64,000 bases of DNA, taken from positions 186,001-250,000 of the forward strand of contig NZ_CP048882.1 in NCBI RefSeq assembly GCF_015910445.1, in the 5' to 3' direction. The notes below the pieces were generated by a model that was given only the letters and a program-made list of their open reading frames with translations, searched no databases and had not been told where the DNA came from. Position 1 is the first letter of the stretch, and every line of letters starts with the position of its first letter. The translations under genes and the position numbers were made by a program. Below, piece after piece: positions 54,286 to 63,602 of the stretch. This DNA is from Streptomyces bathyalis (GTDB lineage Bacteria > Actinomycetota > Actinomycetes > Streptomycetales > Streptomycetaceae).

Positions 54286-54321
54286 GCCTCCCTGGCCGAC
54301 CCATTGGAGCTGATCACCACG

Positions 54322-54453
54322 ATGAAGGTCCTGTGCATCCACGGCACCCGGGACATGCGGCTCGAGGACGTCGCCGTCCTCGAACCCGCCGACAGCGAGG
54401 TGCTGCTGCGCGTGCGGTATGTCCGGGTGTGCGCGGGGAGGGGAACCGAATGA
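54322..54453 (+). pseudogene. Zinc-containing alcohol dehydrogenase reduced to its first ~35 codons
   Basis: The frame MKVLCIHGTRDMRLEDVAVLEPADSEVLLRVRY matches the N-terminus of MDR-type sugar dehydrogenases such as L-idonate 5-dehydrogenase. After VRYV it runs straight into the stop shared with the PfkB start at 54450. About 300 codons are missing, so an internal deletion seems to have joined the gene start to the next gene. The remnant peptide is still in translational coupling with the kinase. Confidence 0.6.
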
Positions 54454-55421
54454 CGGCCCCTCGGGTTCTGACACTGGGCGAAACCATGGGTCTGCTCACC
54501 GGCGGGCGCATCGGTTCGCTCGCGCACGTATCCGAAGCACACATCGGGATCGGTGGCGCGGAGACGAACGTCGCCGTCGGCCTGAGCAGGCTTGGGGTTC
54601 CGGTCACGTGGATCGGCCGGGTCGGAGACGACTCGCTGGGCAGACGGGTCCTGCGCGAGATCCGCGGCGAGGGCGTCGACGCGCGGGCACTGCTCGACCC
54701 GGAGGCGGCAACCGGCCTCATGCTCAAGGAGCTAAGAGGGCCGGGGATGTCGCGGGTGTACTACTACCGTGCGGGTTCCGCGGGTTCGAGGCTGGCCGCC
54801 ACGGACGTGCCCGCGGATCTCGTCGAGAGCGTCGGGCTCGTGCACCTCACCGGCATCACTCCGTTGCTGTCGGACTCCGCGCACGAGGCGTGTCTTTCCG
54901 TCGTACAGCGGGCCCGGGCCGGCGGCGTGCGCGTGAGCTTCGACGTGAACTACCGGTCGACGCTCGCTCCCGCGGACGTTGCCGCGGACGTGCTGGGCGA
55001 ACTCGTCAGGGAGGCGGACCTCGTGTTCGGTTCCCCCGAGGAGCTGGCGTACGTGGTTCCCGGTGCTGTGACGGATGATTCTGTGACGGTCGACGAGCTG
55101 ACACGCACCCTCGACCCCACGGGCGCGCGCGAGATCGTCGTCAAGCGAGGCGCCGACGGTGCGTCGACGTACACCCAGGGCAGCGTGGTCCACGCTCCTG
55201 CCCATCGCGTCGACGTCGTCGACACGGTAGGAGCAGGGGACGCCTTCGTGGCCGGCTACCTCAGTGGTGACTTGCAACACTGGAGTGCCACGGAGAAGCT
55301 CGCTCGGGCGAACACCTGTGGCGCCGCGATGTGCACGACCCCCGGCGACTGGGAGGCGGCCCCGACCCCCGCCGAACTCGAGGCCTTCCTGGGTGCCGAC
55401 GGCGACCCGGTCCAGCGCTGA
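54450..55421 (+). CDS. PfkB-family sugar kinase, probable 2-keto-3-deoxygluconate kinase
   Basis: ATG 54450 overlaps the stop of the ADH remnant. The 323-aa protein shows both PfkB signatures: GGAETNVAVGLSRLG near the start and DTVGAGDAFVAGYLSG with the catalytic Asp near residue 255. KDG kinases phosphorylate 2-keto-3-deoxygluconate to KDPG, the step after fructuronate/mannonate reduction and dehydration. This fits the upstream dehydrogenase and the KdgR-type IclR regulator. No aldolase or dehydratase is visible in the window. Confidence 0.85.
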   Translation: MTAPRVLTLGETMGLLTGGRIGSLAHVSEAHIGIGGAETNVAVGLSRLGVPVTWIGRVGDDSLGRRVLREIRGEGVDARALLDPEAATGLMLKELRGPGMSRVYYYRAGSAGSRLAATDVPADLVESVGLVHLTGITPLLSDSAHEACLSVVQRARAGGVRVSFDVNYRSTLAPADVAADVLGELVREADLVFGSPEELAYVVPGAVTDDSVTVDELTRTLDPTGAREIVVKRGADGASTYTQGSVVHAPAHRVDVVDTVGAGDAFVAGYLSGDLQHWSATEKLARANTCGAAMCTTPGDWEAAPTPAELEAFLGADGDPVQR

Positions 55422-56505
55422 GCCGGTCCGCTGCGGGTGAGCTCCTTCCGCCTCGGCGAAGGTGTCGCCAGGTCGCCGCGCTCGTGCCGCGTCTCGCGGA
55501 TCTCAACGAGCCTCCCCTTCGCCTGCTCGCCAGCTGCGACGCCATTTGAAGACGGACGCGAGGCCTGGAGCAAGCGCGTCGAGAACGACGGCGGGTGGGA
55601 GGCGCTCAGCCGCAGCACCGACACGGACGACGCCAGCGACACGTGCACGCGCAGCGAGAATCGAGCCCCCCCTGCTCATGCCTGGTGCAGCGGTGACCGC
55701 TTGCGGTCCGTGAGCAACGGAACCACCCTCGACAGCTGCGCGGTTCAGACAAGATGCTGCACGCGGTGCACCACCTCACGCAGAATCCGTCCACGCCTAT
55801 GGGATCGCCGGTGAACTGAAGGTTCGATGCAGAACGCGGTGAAGCCCTCCGCCAGCCGTTCCGGCACACCGTCCAGGGCGCGGCCGAAGTCGGCGACAGA
55901 GCGGTCATCAGGAAGGCACCTCGCCGAACCGCTCGCGCGGGCCGTCAGGCGGGGCGGCTTGGCTCCAGGCAGGCACAGCGGAAGGCCTGATGCTCGCCTT
56001 TCGCAGGTGGCGGGGCCCGGCACCACAACTTCTCCCAGCCGACGAGAGGCCAGTCCAGCAACCGGTCGCAGCACGCGAACGGTACCTGAAGCGCGGGGTA
56101 TTAATCCCGGCTCACAAGTGCCAGTGGGCAGGACGGCGAGCGCACGCGCCCGCTGCAGAGCTGATCAGAGTGGCCATCTCCTGGGCCACCAGCAGCGGAT
56201 GGCCAAGGACGCGAGGGTCGCTGCGGCCGCAAGTCGCACGCCCTCGGCTACAACAGTGCGGGCGGACAGCAGTGCAACCGAACTGGGTGCTGGGCCACGC
56301 AGTCCGGGAGCCGGGCTGCCCGGCAGCGCGTATTCGCAGGGTTGGACATCACACCCCGAGCCCCGGAGTCCGGCTCCAGCACGATGCGTCGGCGAGTATC
56401 GCTGCGTCGAACCCTGCAACCTCCGCCGCCCGAGCCCAACACTGCGAATGCACCGAAGCGGGCATCCGCCACTACCCGTAACGGGTGTGCGGGTCCTGCT
56501 AGTTG
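55422..56505. other. Intergenic stretch with a flavin-monooxygenase remnant
   Basis: On the minus strand, about 55740-55900 translates to SVADFGRALDGVPERLAEGFTAF followed by LREVVHRV, resembling the C-terminus of luciferase-like (LLM) oxidoreductases. No intact gene surrounds it. The rest shows only shadow frames. Confidence 0.4.
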
Positions 56506-57270
56506 TCAATACCGGATGTGCTTGCCTCCGTCCACGATCACCGTCTCTCCCGTCACCATGTCCATTCCCAGCAGGCCCAGGACAGCCTGTGCGACGTGCT
56601 CGGGCGCCGAAGTCCTGCGCAACGGTACGTTCCTGGACTCGGCCTGTGCCCGTTCCGCGAAGCCGTCCTCGCCGTGCAGAGCTGTCTGCCAGCGGGTGGC
56701 GACGGTGCCCGGGGCGACGGCGTTGACGCGGACCTCCGGGGCGAGTGCGCTGGCCAGGTTTCTGGTGAGCTGCAGCATGGCCGCTTTGCTCACCCCGTAC
56801 GCGATGGACGAACCGCCCGCACGGTAGGCGGAGATGGAGGAGACATTGACGACCGCACCCGCGGCTTCGCGCAGCGCCGGCGCGAAAGCGCGGGCGCTGC
56901 GGAAGGCTCCGACGACGTTGACGTTCAGCAGCTCATGCCAGACGGCGTCATCGAGTCCCTCCAGGTCGGACTCGGGAACGGGGCGGGTGGTGCCTGCGTT
57001 GTTGACCAGTACGTCCACCCGCCCGAAGCGCTCGAGCACGCTGCCGGCGAAGGCACGCACGGCGGGGTCCTCGGACACGTCCGCCTGTGCCGTCAGGACC
57101 TGGCAGCCCGTCTCGGCCAGGTCCGCGACCAGCGCTTCGGCGGCGTCCGCCGAGCGGGTCCAGCTCGCGGCGATGCCGCCTACCCCGGCGTCTGCAAGTG
57201 CCAGGGCCGTGGCACGGCCTATGCCGGTGCAGCCGCCGGTGACGACGGCGACGGTGTCCTTGAGATCCAT
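56506..57270 (-). CDS. Short-chain dehydrogenase/reductase
   Basis: ATG 57270 starts a 254-aa classical SDR: cofactor motif TGGCTGIG (residues ~11-18), NNAG near residue 92, catalytic Ser in VVNVSSISAYR with the Y-x3-K pair in YGVSKAAM, and a C-terminal VTGETVIVDGG. It follows an MHS transporter by 40 bases. It probably oxidises or reduces a hydroxyl group of a sugar acid or small carboxylate; the substrate is unknown. Confidence 0.9.
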   Translation of the reverse strand: MDLKDTVAVVTGGCTGIGRATALALADAGVGGIAASWTRSADAAEALVADLAETGCQVLTAQADVSEDPAVRAFAGSVLERFGRVDVLVNNAGTTRPVPESDLEGLDDAVWHELLNVNVVGAFRSARAFAPALREAAGAVVNVSSISAYRAGGSSIAYGVSKAAMLQLTRNLASALAPEVRVNAVAPGTVATRWQTALHGEDGFAERAQAESRNVPLRRTSAPEHVAQAVLGLLGMDMVTGETVIVDGGKHIRY

Positions 57271-57310
57271 GTGCAGCCCCTACTCGGTCCTGAATTCCCT
57301 GAAGTTCGGC

Positions 57311-58723
57311 TCAGACGCTGTCCCGGACCCCGCCACCTGGCTCGGTCGTACTGCCCGTCCCCTCTGCGATGGACGGCGCCGCGGGAGGAGCGGCCGGAGC
57401 GTGCTCTTCCAGTGCGAGGTCCGTCTCCCGGGACTCCCTGGAGTACAGGAAGGCGACCAGCGAGATGATCGCCGTGCCCGCCATGAAGACGGCGACGAGC
57501 CAGGGGTCGCCGTCCGCGTAGCCGAGCAGCGCCGCGGCGATGAACGGCGAGAAGCCGGCGAGGGCCGCGCCGATCTCGCGGGAGGCCGCGAACCCGGTGT
57601 AGCGCACGCGGGCCCCGAACAGCTCGGCGTAGAAGGCGGGTTGGACGGCGATCATCGGGGCCAGCCCGAGCGAGGTCGCCACGATCATGGCCAGCCAGAT
57701 CACGACGGGCACGCCGGTGTCGAGCAGCAGGAAGAACGGATAGGCGAACAGCCCCGTGAAGATCACGCTGAACAGGTTCAGCGGCCTGCGTCCGATGCGG
57801 TCGGACAGCGCTCCGTATACCGGCTGAAGGGCGATCACGACGAGTCCGAAGGAGATCACGCCCGTGAGGGCGACCCACTTGGGCTGGTCGACCTGGACCG
57901 TCAGATACGACACGGAGAACGTCGCGTAGATGTACACGACCGAGGTGTCGCAGATGTGCGCGCCGATGCCGACCAGGAAGCTGCGCGGGTAGCGGCGCAG
58001 CGCCTCCCGCACCGGCAGCTTCACCACGGTCTGCTTCTCCTTCATCCGCTTGAACACCGGGGACTCAGCGACACGCAGCCGCAGATAGAGCGAAACCGCG
58101 ATCAGTACGAAGCTGAAGAGGAACGGCAGCCGCCATCCCCAGCTCTGCTGGCTCCCCTGCGGCAGCAGCCCCACCAGAAGAAAGACGACCATCCCCAGCA
58201 CGAGCCCGATCTGCACGCCCATCTGCGCGAAGGAAGCGTAGAATCCGCGCCGCCGTGGCGGGGCATGCTCAGCGAGCAGTGTCGACGCACCGCCGAACTC
58301 GGCGCCCGCGCCCAGCCCTTGGCACACGCGCATCAAAGTGAGCAGCACGGGGGCGGCCACGCCGATCGAGGCGTATGTCGGCAGCAGCCCGATCACGCCG
58401 GTGGACAGGCCCATGACCAGCGTCGTCAGTACCAGCGTCGAGCGCCTGCCGATACGGTCCCCCAGCGCACCGAAGAAGAAGCCGCCCACGGGGCGGAAGA
58501 TGAAGCCGACACCGAACGTGGCCAGCCCGATCAGCGTGCCCATGGCCGGGTCGTCCTGGACGAAGAAGAGGTCGTTGAAGACCAGCACGACCGCCGTGCC
58601 GTAGATGAAGAAGTCGTACCACTCAAGAGCCGTCCCGACGACGGACGCGGTGACTACGCGCCGCAGTTCGCTGTCGGTCCGTATGTTCCTGGTGGCCGGC
58701 GTTGATAGTGCTTGCTGGGACAT
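57311..58723 (-). CDS. MHS-family MFS transporter
   Basis: ATG 58723 has GAGGAG six bases upstream. The 470-aa protein has the MHS signatures VVGTALEWYDFFIYGTAVVL, FRPVGGFFFGALGDRIGRR and RVCQGLGAGAEFGGA, and about twelve membrane segments. It is a paralogue of the transporter at 45207. It lies between the Ldh-family oxidoreductase and the SDR, so the three probably form one uptake and oxidation unit. Confidence 0.85.
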   Translation of the reverse strand: MSQQALSTPATRNIRTDSELRRVVTASVVGTALEWYDFFIYGTAVVLVFNDLFFVQDDPAMGTLIGLATFGVGFIFRPVGGFFFGALGDRIGRRSTLVLTTLVMGLSTGVIGLLPTYASIGVAAPVLLTLMRVCQGLGAGAEFGGASTLLAEHAPPRRRGFYASFAQMGVQIGLVLGMVVFLLVGLLPQGSQQSWGWRLPFLFSFVLIAVSLYLRLRVAESPVFKRMKEKQTVVKLPVREALRRYPRSFLVGIGAHICDTSVVYIYATFSVSYLTVQVDQPKWVALTGVISFGLVVIALQPVYGALSDRIGRRPLNLFSVIFTGLFAYPFFLLLDTGVPVVIWLAMIVATSLGLAPMIAVQPAFYAELFGARVRYTGFAASREIGAALAGFSPFIAAALLGYADGDPWLVAVFMAGTAIISLVAFLYSRESRETDLALEEHAPAAPPAAPSIAEGTGSTTEPGGGVRDSV

Positions 58724-58733
58724 CGTCGTCTCC

Positions 58734-59849
58734 TCAAGGATCTGCCAGGTCCCCCTGATTGCTGTATGGTCCGGGCTGCCCGCCACCAAGACCGGCGGTA
58801 TCGCCCCTGAGCGCCAGCAGTTCCTCCCATGTGCTGCTCGGGAGAGGGATGCCGTGCCGGCGCCTGTGCATCCGTGTGCGTTCCTCCGGCTCCCCCGGAA
58901 CCAGAACTTCCTTTTCGCCCTGCGCGGGCGCGGTCGCCGCCAGCGCGGCGCAGAACTGCTCGGTCTCCGCACGGAATTCGGCGAGCGGGACGAACGCGTC
59001 GATGCGTACGCCGATGAGCACCGTGCCGAAGTGCCCCTCGTAGCCGGGGCTGCTGGAGATCCCCGCCCGGCTGAGCAGCCCTCCGACGATCTCGATGACG
59101 ACGCTCAGCCCGTAGCCCTTGTGACCCCCGAAGGGCAGAAGCGCGCCACCCTTGTAGAAGTCACCGGGGTCGCGTGAGCCCGCCCCTTCTGAGTCGAGCA
59201 GCAGCCCATCGGCGACGGGCAGTCCCCGTGTACGGGCGAGGGCGAGCTTGCCCTCGGCGACGGCGGCCGTCGCCCAGTCCATGACCAGCGGCGGCCTGCC
59301 CTCACCGCGCGGGAGTCCCCAGGACATGGGGTTGGTGCCCATGCGGCGTTCCCGGCCGCCGTACGGCGCCACCGTCGCGTCGGCGTTCGACAGTGCCAGC
59401 GCTACCAGGCCCTCGTCTGCCATGCGGGCGGTGTACTCGCCCAGCCGCCCGATGTGGTTGCAGTCCTGGACGGTGACGACGCCGACAGCGAACTCCTCAC
59501 ACAGGGAGATCAGTTCGTCCGAGGCCAGGCCGGCGGCGAGCTGCCCGAAGGCGCGCTCACCGTCGACGACAGCGGTGGCACCGTGGCGTGAGAGAACGCG
59601 GCCGGTCCTGGACGGGGCGATCAGCCCTTCACGTACCGCCGCGATATAGCCGGGCAGCCGGCGCACACCGTGCGAGTCGTGCCCGAGCAGGTTCGACGCA
59701 ACCAGGGAGCCCGCCACGTGGCGCGCAGACCTCGACGGCAGGCCGGCACCCTCCAGCAACTCGGTCGCCAGATCCGCCAGTTCCCGCGCCCCGATCATCC
59801 GCTCCCGGTGCCCCTCGGCCTGCATGCTCGTCAACCCCTGCCACCTCAT
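58734..59849 (-). CDS. Ldh-family (malate/L-lactate dehydrogenase-like) NAD(P)-dependent oxidoreductase
   Basis: ATG 59849 is given; ATG 59825 is an alternative, and neither has a strong ribosome-binding site. The chain shows the Ldh-family features GHDSHGVRRLPGYIA, DCNHIGRLGEYTARMADEGLVAL, MGTNPMSWGLP, VMDWATAAVAEGKL and FGGHKGYGLSVVIEI. Members reduce keto acids such as diketogulonate, sulfopyruvate or ureidoglycolate. It ends ten bases before the MHS transporter start. An IclR regulator is divergent. Confidence 0.85.
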   Translation of the reverse strand: MRWQGLTSMQAEGHRERMIGARELADLATELLEGAGLPSRSARHVAGSLVASNLLGHDSHGVRRLPGYIAAVREGLIAPSRTGRVLSRHGATAVVDGERAFGQLAAGLASDELISLCEEFAVGVVTVQDCNHIGRLGEYTARMADEGLVALALSNADATVAPYGGRERRMGTNPMSWGLPRGEGRPPLVMDWATAAVAEGKLALARTRGLPVADGLLLDSEGAGSRDPGDFYKGGALLPFGGHKGYGLSVVIEIVGGLLSRAGISSSPGYEGHFGTVLIGVRIDAFVPLAEFRAETEQFCAALAATAPAQGEKEVLVPGEPEERTRMHRRRHGIPLPSSTWEELLALRGDTAGLGGGQPGPYSNQGDLADP

Positions 59850-59875
59850 CGCCGCAGCTCAAAATTCTGCCTGAC

Positions 59876-59896
59876 GGAATTGCGTTCCATAATTCC
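59876..59896. promoter_or_regulatory. Inverted repeat in the IclR/Ldh intergenic region
   Basis: GGAATT and AATTCC flank nine bases that contain a second small repeat (TTCC). It is 27 bases upstream of the Ldh-family start and is a candidate operator for the divergent IclR regulator. Confidence 0.5.
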
Positions 59897-60055
59897 TTGG
59901 TTCGGAGATGCTGCCACAGCAATCACCGGCTGGGAACCCACCGCGCACAAGAAGACGGCCGCAGGCCATCGGAACGGAAATATCCACGCAAAACTGCTGA
60001 TCCATCTGCGACTTACTCAATCTGGTATCGCAACGGCACTGGCTAGACTGTCGCC

Positions 60056-60844
60056 ATGGCCAGAGAGGTGCGGCGTACGGCGGCGGACAAGACGCTCGAC
60101 GTCCTCGAAGCACTGGGACAGCACCGCAGCATCGCGGAGATCTCCGAGGTCACGTCACTCCCGAAGCCCACCGCCCATCGGATTCTCCAGACCCTGGTCG
60201 AGCGCGGCTTCGCCCGCTACCTCGGCCACGGCAGCTATGCGAGCGGCCCTCGCATCCTCACCCTCGTCGGCCGCCACCAGCGCGAGGTGGACCTCCCGAA
60301 CCAGGTGCGGCCAACCTTGGAGAAGCTCCGCGAAGAGACCGACTGGACGGTCCACTTCACGCTCCTGACCGGTGACGAAGCCGTCTACGCGGCCAAGTCG
60401 GATGGAGACAAGCCCTACCGGCTCGCCTCACGGGTGGGCATGAGCCTTGCGCTGCACTCCACCTCCGTGGGCAAGTCGATACTGGCCACGCTGCCGGAAG
60501 AGTCCGTGCTCGCACTCCTCAAACGCACCGGCATGCCCGCCCGAACTGACCGCACATGCACCGACCCAACGAAGCTGCTGACCGAACTCCCCGCGATCCG
60601 CCAGCGGGGATACGCGGAGGACCACGAGGAGAACGAGTCCGGCGTGATCGCCGTTGGCGCGCCCGTCTTCGACCACGCCGGGGAGGCGGTCGGCGGCATG
60701 AGCGCGGCCACCCTGGCCATGTTCTCGGACGCCGAGAACATGGCCAGGTGCGGCCAGGCGGTCGCCGCCGCAGCGAAGCACTTCTCCCTGACGCTCGGCG
60801 CCCCGCAGCACCGCTGCCATCTCACCCGGAGCCGGCCGGGCTAG
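60056..60844 (+). CDS. IclR-family regulator
   Basis: ATG 60056 starts a 262-aa protein. HTH: IAEISEVTSLPKPTAHRILQTLVERGFARYLG (residues ~26-57). Effector domain: SLALHSTSVGKSILATLP and ENESGVIAVGAPVFDHAGEAVGGMS. It is divergent from the Ldh-transporter-SDR operon, its likely target. Confidence 0.9.
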   Translation: MAREVRRTAADKTLDVLEALGQHRSIAEISEVTSLPKPTAHRILQTLVERGFARYLGHGSYASGPRILTLVGRHQREVDLPNQVRPTLEKLREETDWTVHFTLLTGDEAVYAAKSDGDKPYRLASRVGMSLALHSTSVGKSILATLPEESVLALLKRTGMPARTDRTCTDPTKLLTELPAIRQRGYAEDHEENESGVIAVGAPVFDHAGEAVGGMSAATLAMFSDAENMARCGQAVAAAAKHFSLTLGAPQHRCHLTRSRPG

Positions 60845-61374
60845 GTGTGCCAACCGTGGAGGTCGGCAGCGGTGATCACGGGTAGGTGATCTTGAAATGG
60901 GTGAGGGCCTTCTGGCCTGATGTGGACTGCCACATCTGCACTGGTGACCAGAGACCCCTTTCATACCGCCGTAGCGCACCGTTGACCGAGACTGGGCCGT
61001 CTGCGTCTAGCTGTATTGACCTGATGCGTTACCAATACATCTAGCCCGTTGCGTGGTCGTGGACGGCCAGGCCGTTTCGTTCGGATCACGCCTGCTGCAT
61101 GCCAGTTGTGGCCGGTGCGAGGCTTCTACGGCTCCGAGCTGGGAGTGCCGGGCTGGCTAGAGTTGCCGCCATGATCGATCACTCCTGCACTCAGGCCGCA
61201 TCACAGGGGCTGCTCAGCATGGGTGGCGAGGACTGGATGCCTGTGACCGAGGGCGAATCGCAAACCTCCGTCTGTCGTCATGCAGCCTCCACCGGCATGC
61301 CCAATGCGTACCCGCTGCGGAGGCAGCCGACCTGATGGGTGAGTGCGACCGGATCGTATGGCTAAGTGGTAAGG
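60845..61374. other. Intergenic stretch with one inverted repeat
   Basis: No gene recognised. CTAGCTGTATTG (61007-61018) and CAATACATCTAG (61033-61044) form an inverted repeat with one mismatch, possibly an orphan operator. Confidence 0.4.
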
Positions 61375-61528
61375 GTTCGCCCCTGCAAGGGGTAGCAAAC
61401 GACAGGACTTCGGCGCACCACCAGCCCCACTCTGTCCCTATCGTCCCTGCAAAGGGACAACAACACCGTCTTGCTGGGGATGGCCGCGAACCGCGGAGGC
61501 CTCATCGTCCCTGCGAGGGGTGGCAATG
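61375..61528. CRISPR. Three-unit CRISPR-like relic array, no cas genes
   Basis: Three related units start at 61377, 61441 and 61505, a period of exactly 64 bases. The conserved core is TCG-Y-CCCTGC-R-A-R-GGG, with the end AGCAAAC in unit 1 and ACAACAAC in unit 2. Unit 1 and unit 3 agree at 19 of 24 positions, unit 1 and unit 2 at 17 of 24. Intervening sequences are ~40 bases and unrelated. Repeat identity is lower than in live arrays, so it would be a decayed array or another repeated structure. Confidence 0.45.
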
Positions 61529-61938
61529 GATGGCCCTCCAGCGGGGCCGTCCAACCTAGTTCCCGCCGATTGCCTGTGTATGGCGGAGGTTCCTCGGGAA
61601 CCCATCGTAAAGGAGACCGGCCCTTCCGGAAGAGGTCAACAACCGGCTGCCCACCTCCGAATCCGGATCATAGTGACCCATCTCTCGGGGGCTTTGTTGA
61701 TGCCTGACAGCATGTCAATTCCCCTGTCGCGTACGGCGCCCTTGATGTGTGCTGGAGGTGCGCTCGCTTCCAGCGAAACGACCCAGCATGGGTGTTGGAT
61801 CGGTGAACTGCCCGGAGTCGCGTGACATGCGCGCCCTGCCCCGGGAAGGCCGCATAACTGAGCCATGGAGCAGGCCTGTTGACGGTGGCAGGGTTAGGCA
61901 ATGCCATCAACAATGCGTCGCAGCCTTCATCCCTAGCG
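61529..61938. other. Intergenic stretch, no gene recognised
   Basis: No start-linked frame or repeat unit continues the 64-base period to the right. Confidence 0.4.
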
Positions 61939-62310
61939 CTACTCCCCCTCCCTGTCCGGGAAATCCCCGAAGAAGCCGTCGATGCGCTGAAGCCGGCCCG
62001 ACGCGTCGACCGTCGTGAAGTCCATTCCCGCAGCGACAGTCTCGCCGTCGATGCGCACCTCCCACCGGTACCGGTAGCGGCCGTTGTGGCCGTCGATGCC
62101 GCTGGTGCGCACGTACTCGGCCGCGGGCAGGCCCTCATGCGCCTCGCGTATCAGCGCCTCGAGTCGGTCCGGGCACATGGCCGTATTGGCCGGGTCGACG
62201 AACGCGACGTGCTCGCCGACTGCCACGTCGAGGTGACCGCGGATCCGGTCGGGGTCCGGTTCGTTCCAGGCGGCCAGGTAGTGGGTGAACGCCTCGGGCG
62301 TCGTGCGCAT
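61939..62310 (-). CDS. SnoaL-like small protein, 123 aa
   Basis: ATG 62310 has GGAGGGGG upstream. The chain has the NTF2-like pattern: EAFTHYLAAWNEPDPDRI, VAFVDPANTAMCP, RYRYRWEVRIDGETVAAGMDFTTVD and a final FFGDFP. Such proteins act as isomerases, cyclases or hydrolases of small molecules, or only bind ligand. It is divergent from a TetR gene with two operators between, so it is the regulated partner. Confidence 0.8.
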   Translation of the reverse strand: MRTTPEAFTHYLAAWNEPDPDRIRGHLDVAVGEHVAFVDPANTAMCPDRLEALIREAHEGLPAAEYVRTSGIDGHNGRYRYRWEVRIDGETVAAGMDFTTVDASGRLQRIDGFFGDFPDREGE

Positions 62311-62327
62311 GATGAAGCCCCCTCCAG

Positions 62328-62385
62328 TTACAGACAGCCTGTCGGTAATTGGCCCACTGTAAGAAACCGACAGCCTGTCTGTAAA
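62328..62385. promoter_or_regulatory. Two TetR-type operators in opposite orientation
   Basis: Site 1 (62328-62348) has arms TTACAGACAG and CTGTCGGTAA; site 2 (62365-62385) carries the same sequence inverted (ACCGACAG, CTGTCTGT). Their centres are ~37 bases apart, between the divergent SnoaL-like and TetR genes. Confidence 0.75.
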
Positions 62386-62394
62386 GTAGAGGCC

Positions 62395-63000
62395 ATGGCG
62401 ACTCAGAAAGAACGGCGGCGGGCCACCCGGCGCCGGCTCCTCGACACTGCCCGGGAGCTCTTCGCCATTGAGGGCATCGAGGACACGAGCACGGAAGCCG
62501 TGCTCGAGGCGGCGGGGACCAGCCGGGGCGCCATGTACCACCACTTCGCCTCGCGTGACGACCTGGTCGCCGCGGTGTATGAGGAAGTCGCCGCCGAAGC
62601 CGTAGACCGCGCCAGGGACCGGCTGGACCGTGATGCCGCCCCGCTCGAACGACTCGTCGCCGGCTCTCTCGCCTGGCTCGATGAAGCGAGCCGGCCCGAA
62701 GTGGCCCGTATCCTCGTCGAGGACGGGCCGGCCGCCCTGGGCTGGGAACGGTGCCGGCAGATCGAGGAGCGATACAGCCTCGGCGCCATCACCACCGAAC
62801 TGCGCACCGCAGCCCAAGCCGGAGCCATGGAACTCGACTCGGCCGACGTCACCGCACGCCTGCTGAGCGCCGCACTGGCCGAAGCAGTTCTCGTTATGAC
62901 GCACGCCCAGGACCGGGACCGCGCGGCGAACCGCCGGGCCGTCGAGGCTGTCGTTCGGAGCCTACTGTCCGGGCTCGCGACGAACGCCCCCACCGCCTGA
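62395..63000 (+). CDS. TetR-family regulator
   Basis: ATG 62395 opens a 201-aa protein with a classical TetR HTH (RRLLDTARELFAIEGIEDTSTEAVLEAAGTSRGAMYHHFASRDDL, residues ~13-57). The ligand domain follows. Paired operators upstream suggest that it represses itself and the SnoaL-like gene. Confidence 0.9.
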   Translation: MATQKERRRATRRRLLDTARELFAIEGIEDTSTEAVLEAAGTSRGAMYHHFASRDDLVAAVYEEVAAEAVDRARDRLDRDAAPLERLVAGSLAWLDEASRPEVARILVEDGPAALGWERCRQIEERYSLGAITTELRTAAQAGAMELDSADVTARLLSAALAEAVLVMTHAQDRDRAANRRAVEAVVRSLLSGLATNAPTA

Positions 63001-63066
63001 CCGGCCCCATCGATGCATCGAGTCCCATAGTTGGGCGCTGCCGATCGCGGGTGAAATGATCTTGAT

Positions 63067-63602
63067 GTGGCTGGTGTGATCACGGCTTGGAGCCGTCCTG
63101 GGTAGACCAGTTCACCGGTCTGAGCCCACGTCGCATTAGGCGTCTCGAAGTCGGCGGCTGGCCGCATCATCGACCACCTCGGACCCACGCTCCACTCCAA
63201 CAGCACAAGCGATTCCGCAAACACACCGTGCTGATCGTGGACGGCACCCTCGTCCCCTCGCGCGACCACACTGTCGCCGAGCAGTCAAAGAACTACCGGT
63301 ACTCCACCAACCATCAGGTCGTCATCGACGACGATTCCCTGCTCGTCGTCGCCGTCGGCCGAGCGCTGCCCGGCAATCGCCACGACTGCAAGGCGTGGGA
63401 ACTGTCCGGAGCGAAAGACGCCGTCGACCGCACCGCAGTCATCGCGGACGGCGGCTATCCGGGCACCGGCCTGGTCATCCCGCACCGCAGAGCACCCGGC
63501 CAGACCGAACTTTTGTCAACTGCGATCCGGCGGCCGCGATGTGTGACCTCTACAGGTGAAGCGCCGGAGCAGCGAATCATGTGCGCGGACGTACTGGAGT
63601 GA
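63067..63602 (+). mobile_element. IS5-type transposase remnant, frameshifted
   Basis: From GTG 63067 the frame reads VAGVITA, then shifts at about 63090 to EPSWVDQFTGLSPR. A middle part is deleted. The catalytic region is well kept: TVLIVDGTLVPSRDHT, KNYRYSTNHQVVID, GRALPGNRHDCKAW and VIADGGYPGTGLVIPHRR. The C-terminal Glu-bearing domain is missing after TELL. The element is inactive. Confidence 0.75.

Noticed and set aside
61311..61592. Fourth and fifth CRISPR-like repeats 64 bases to either side
   Set aside because: The positions at 61313 and 61569 do not carry the core sequence.
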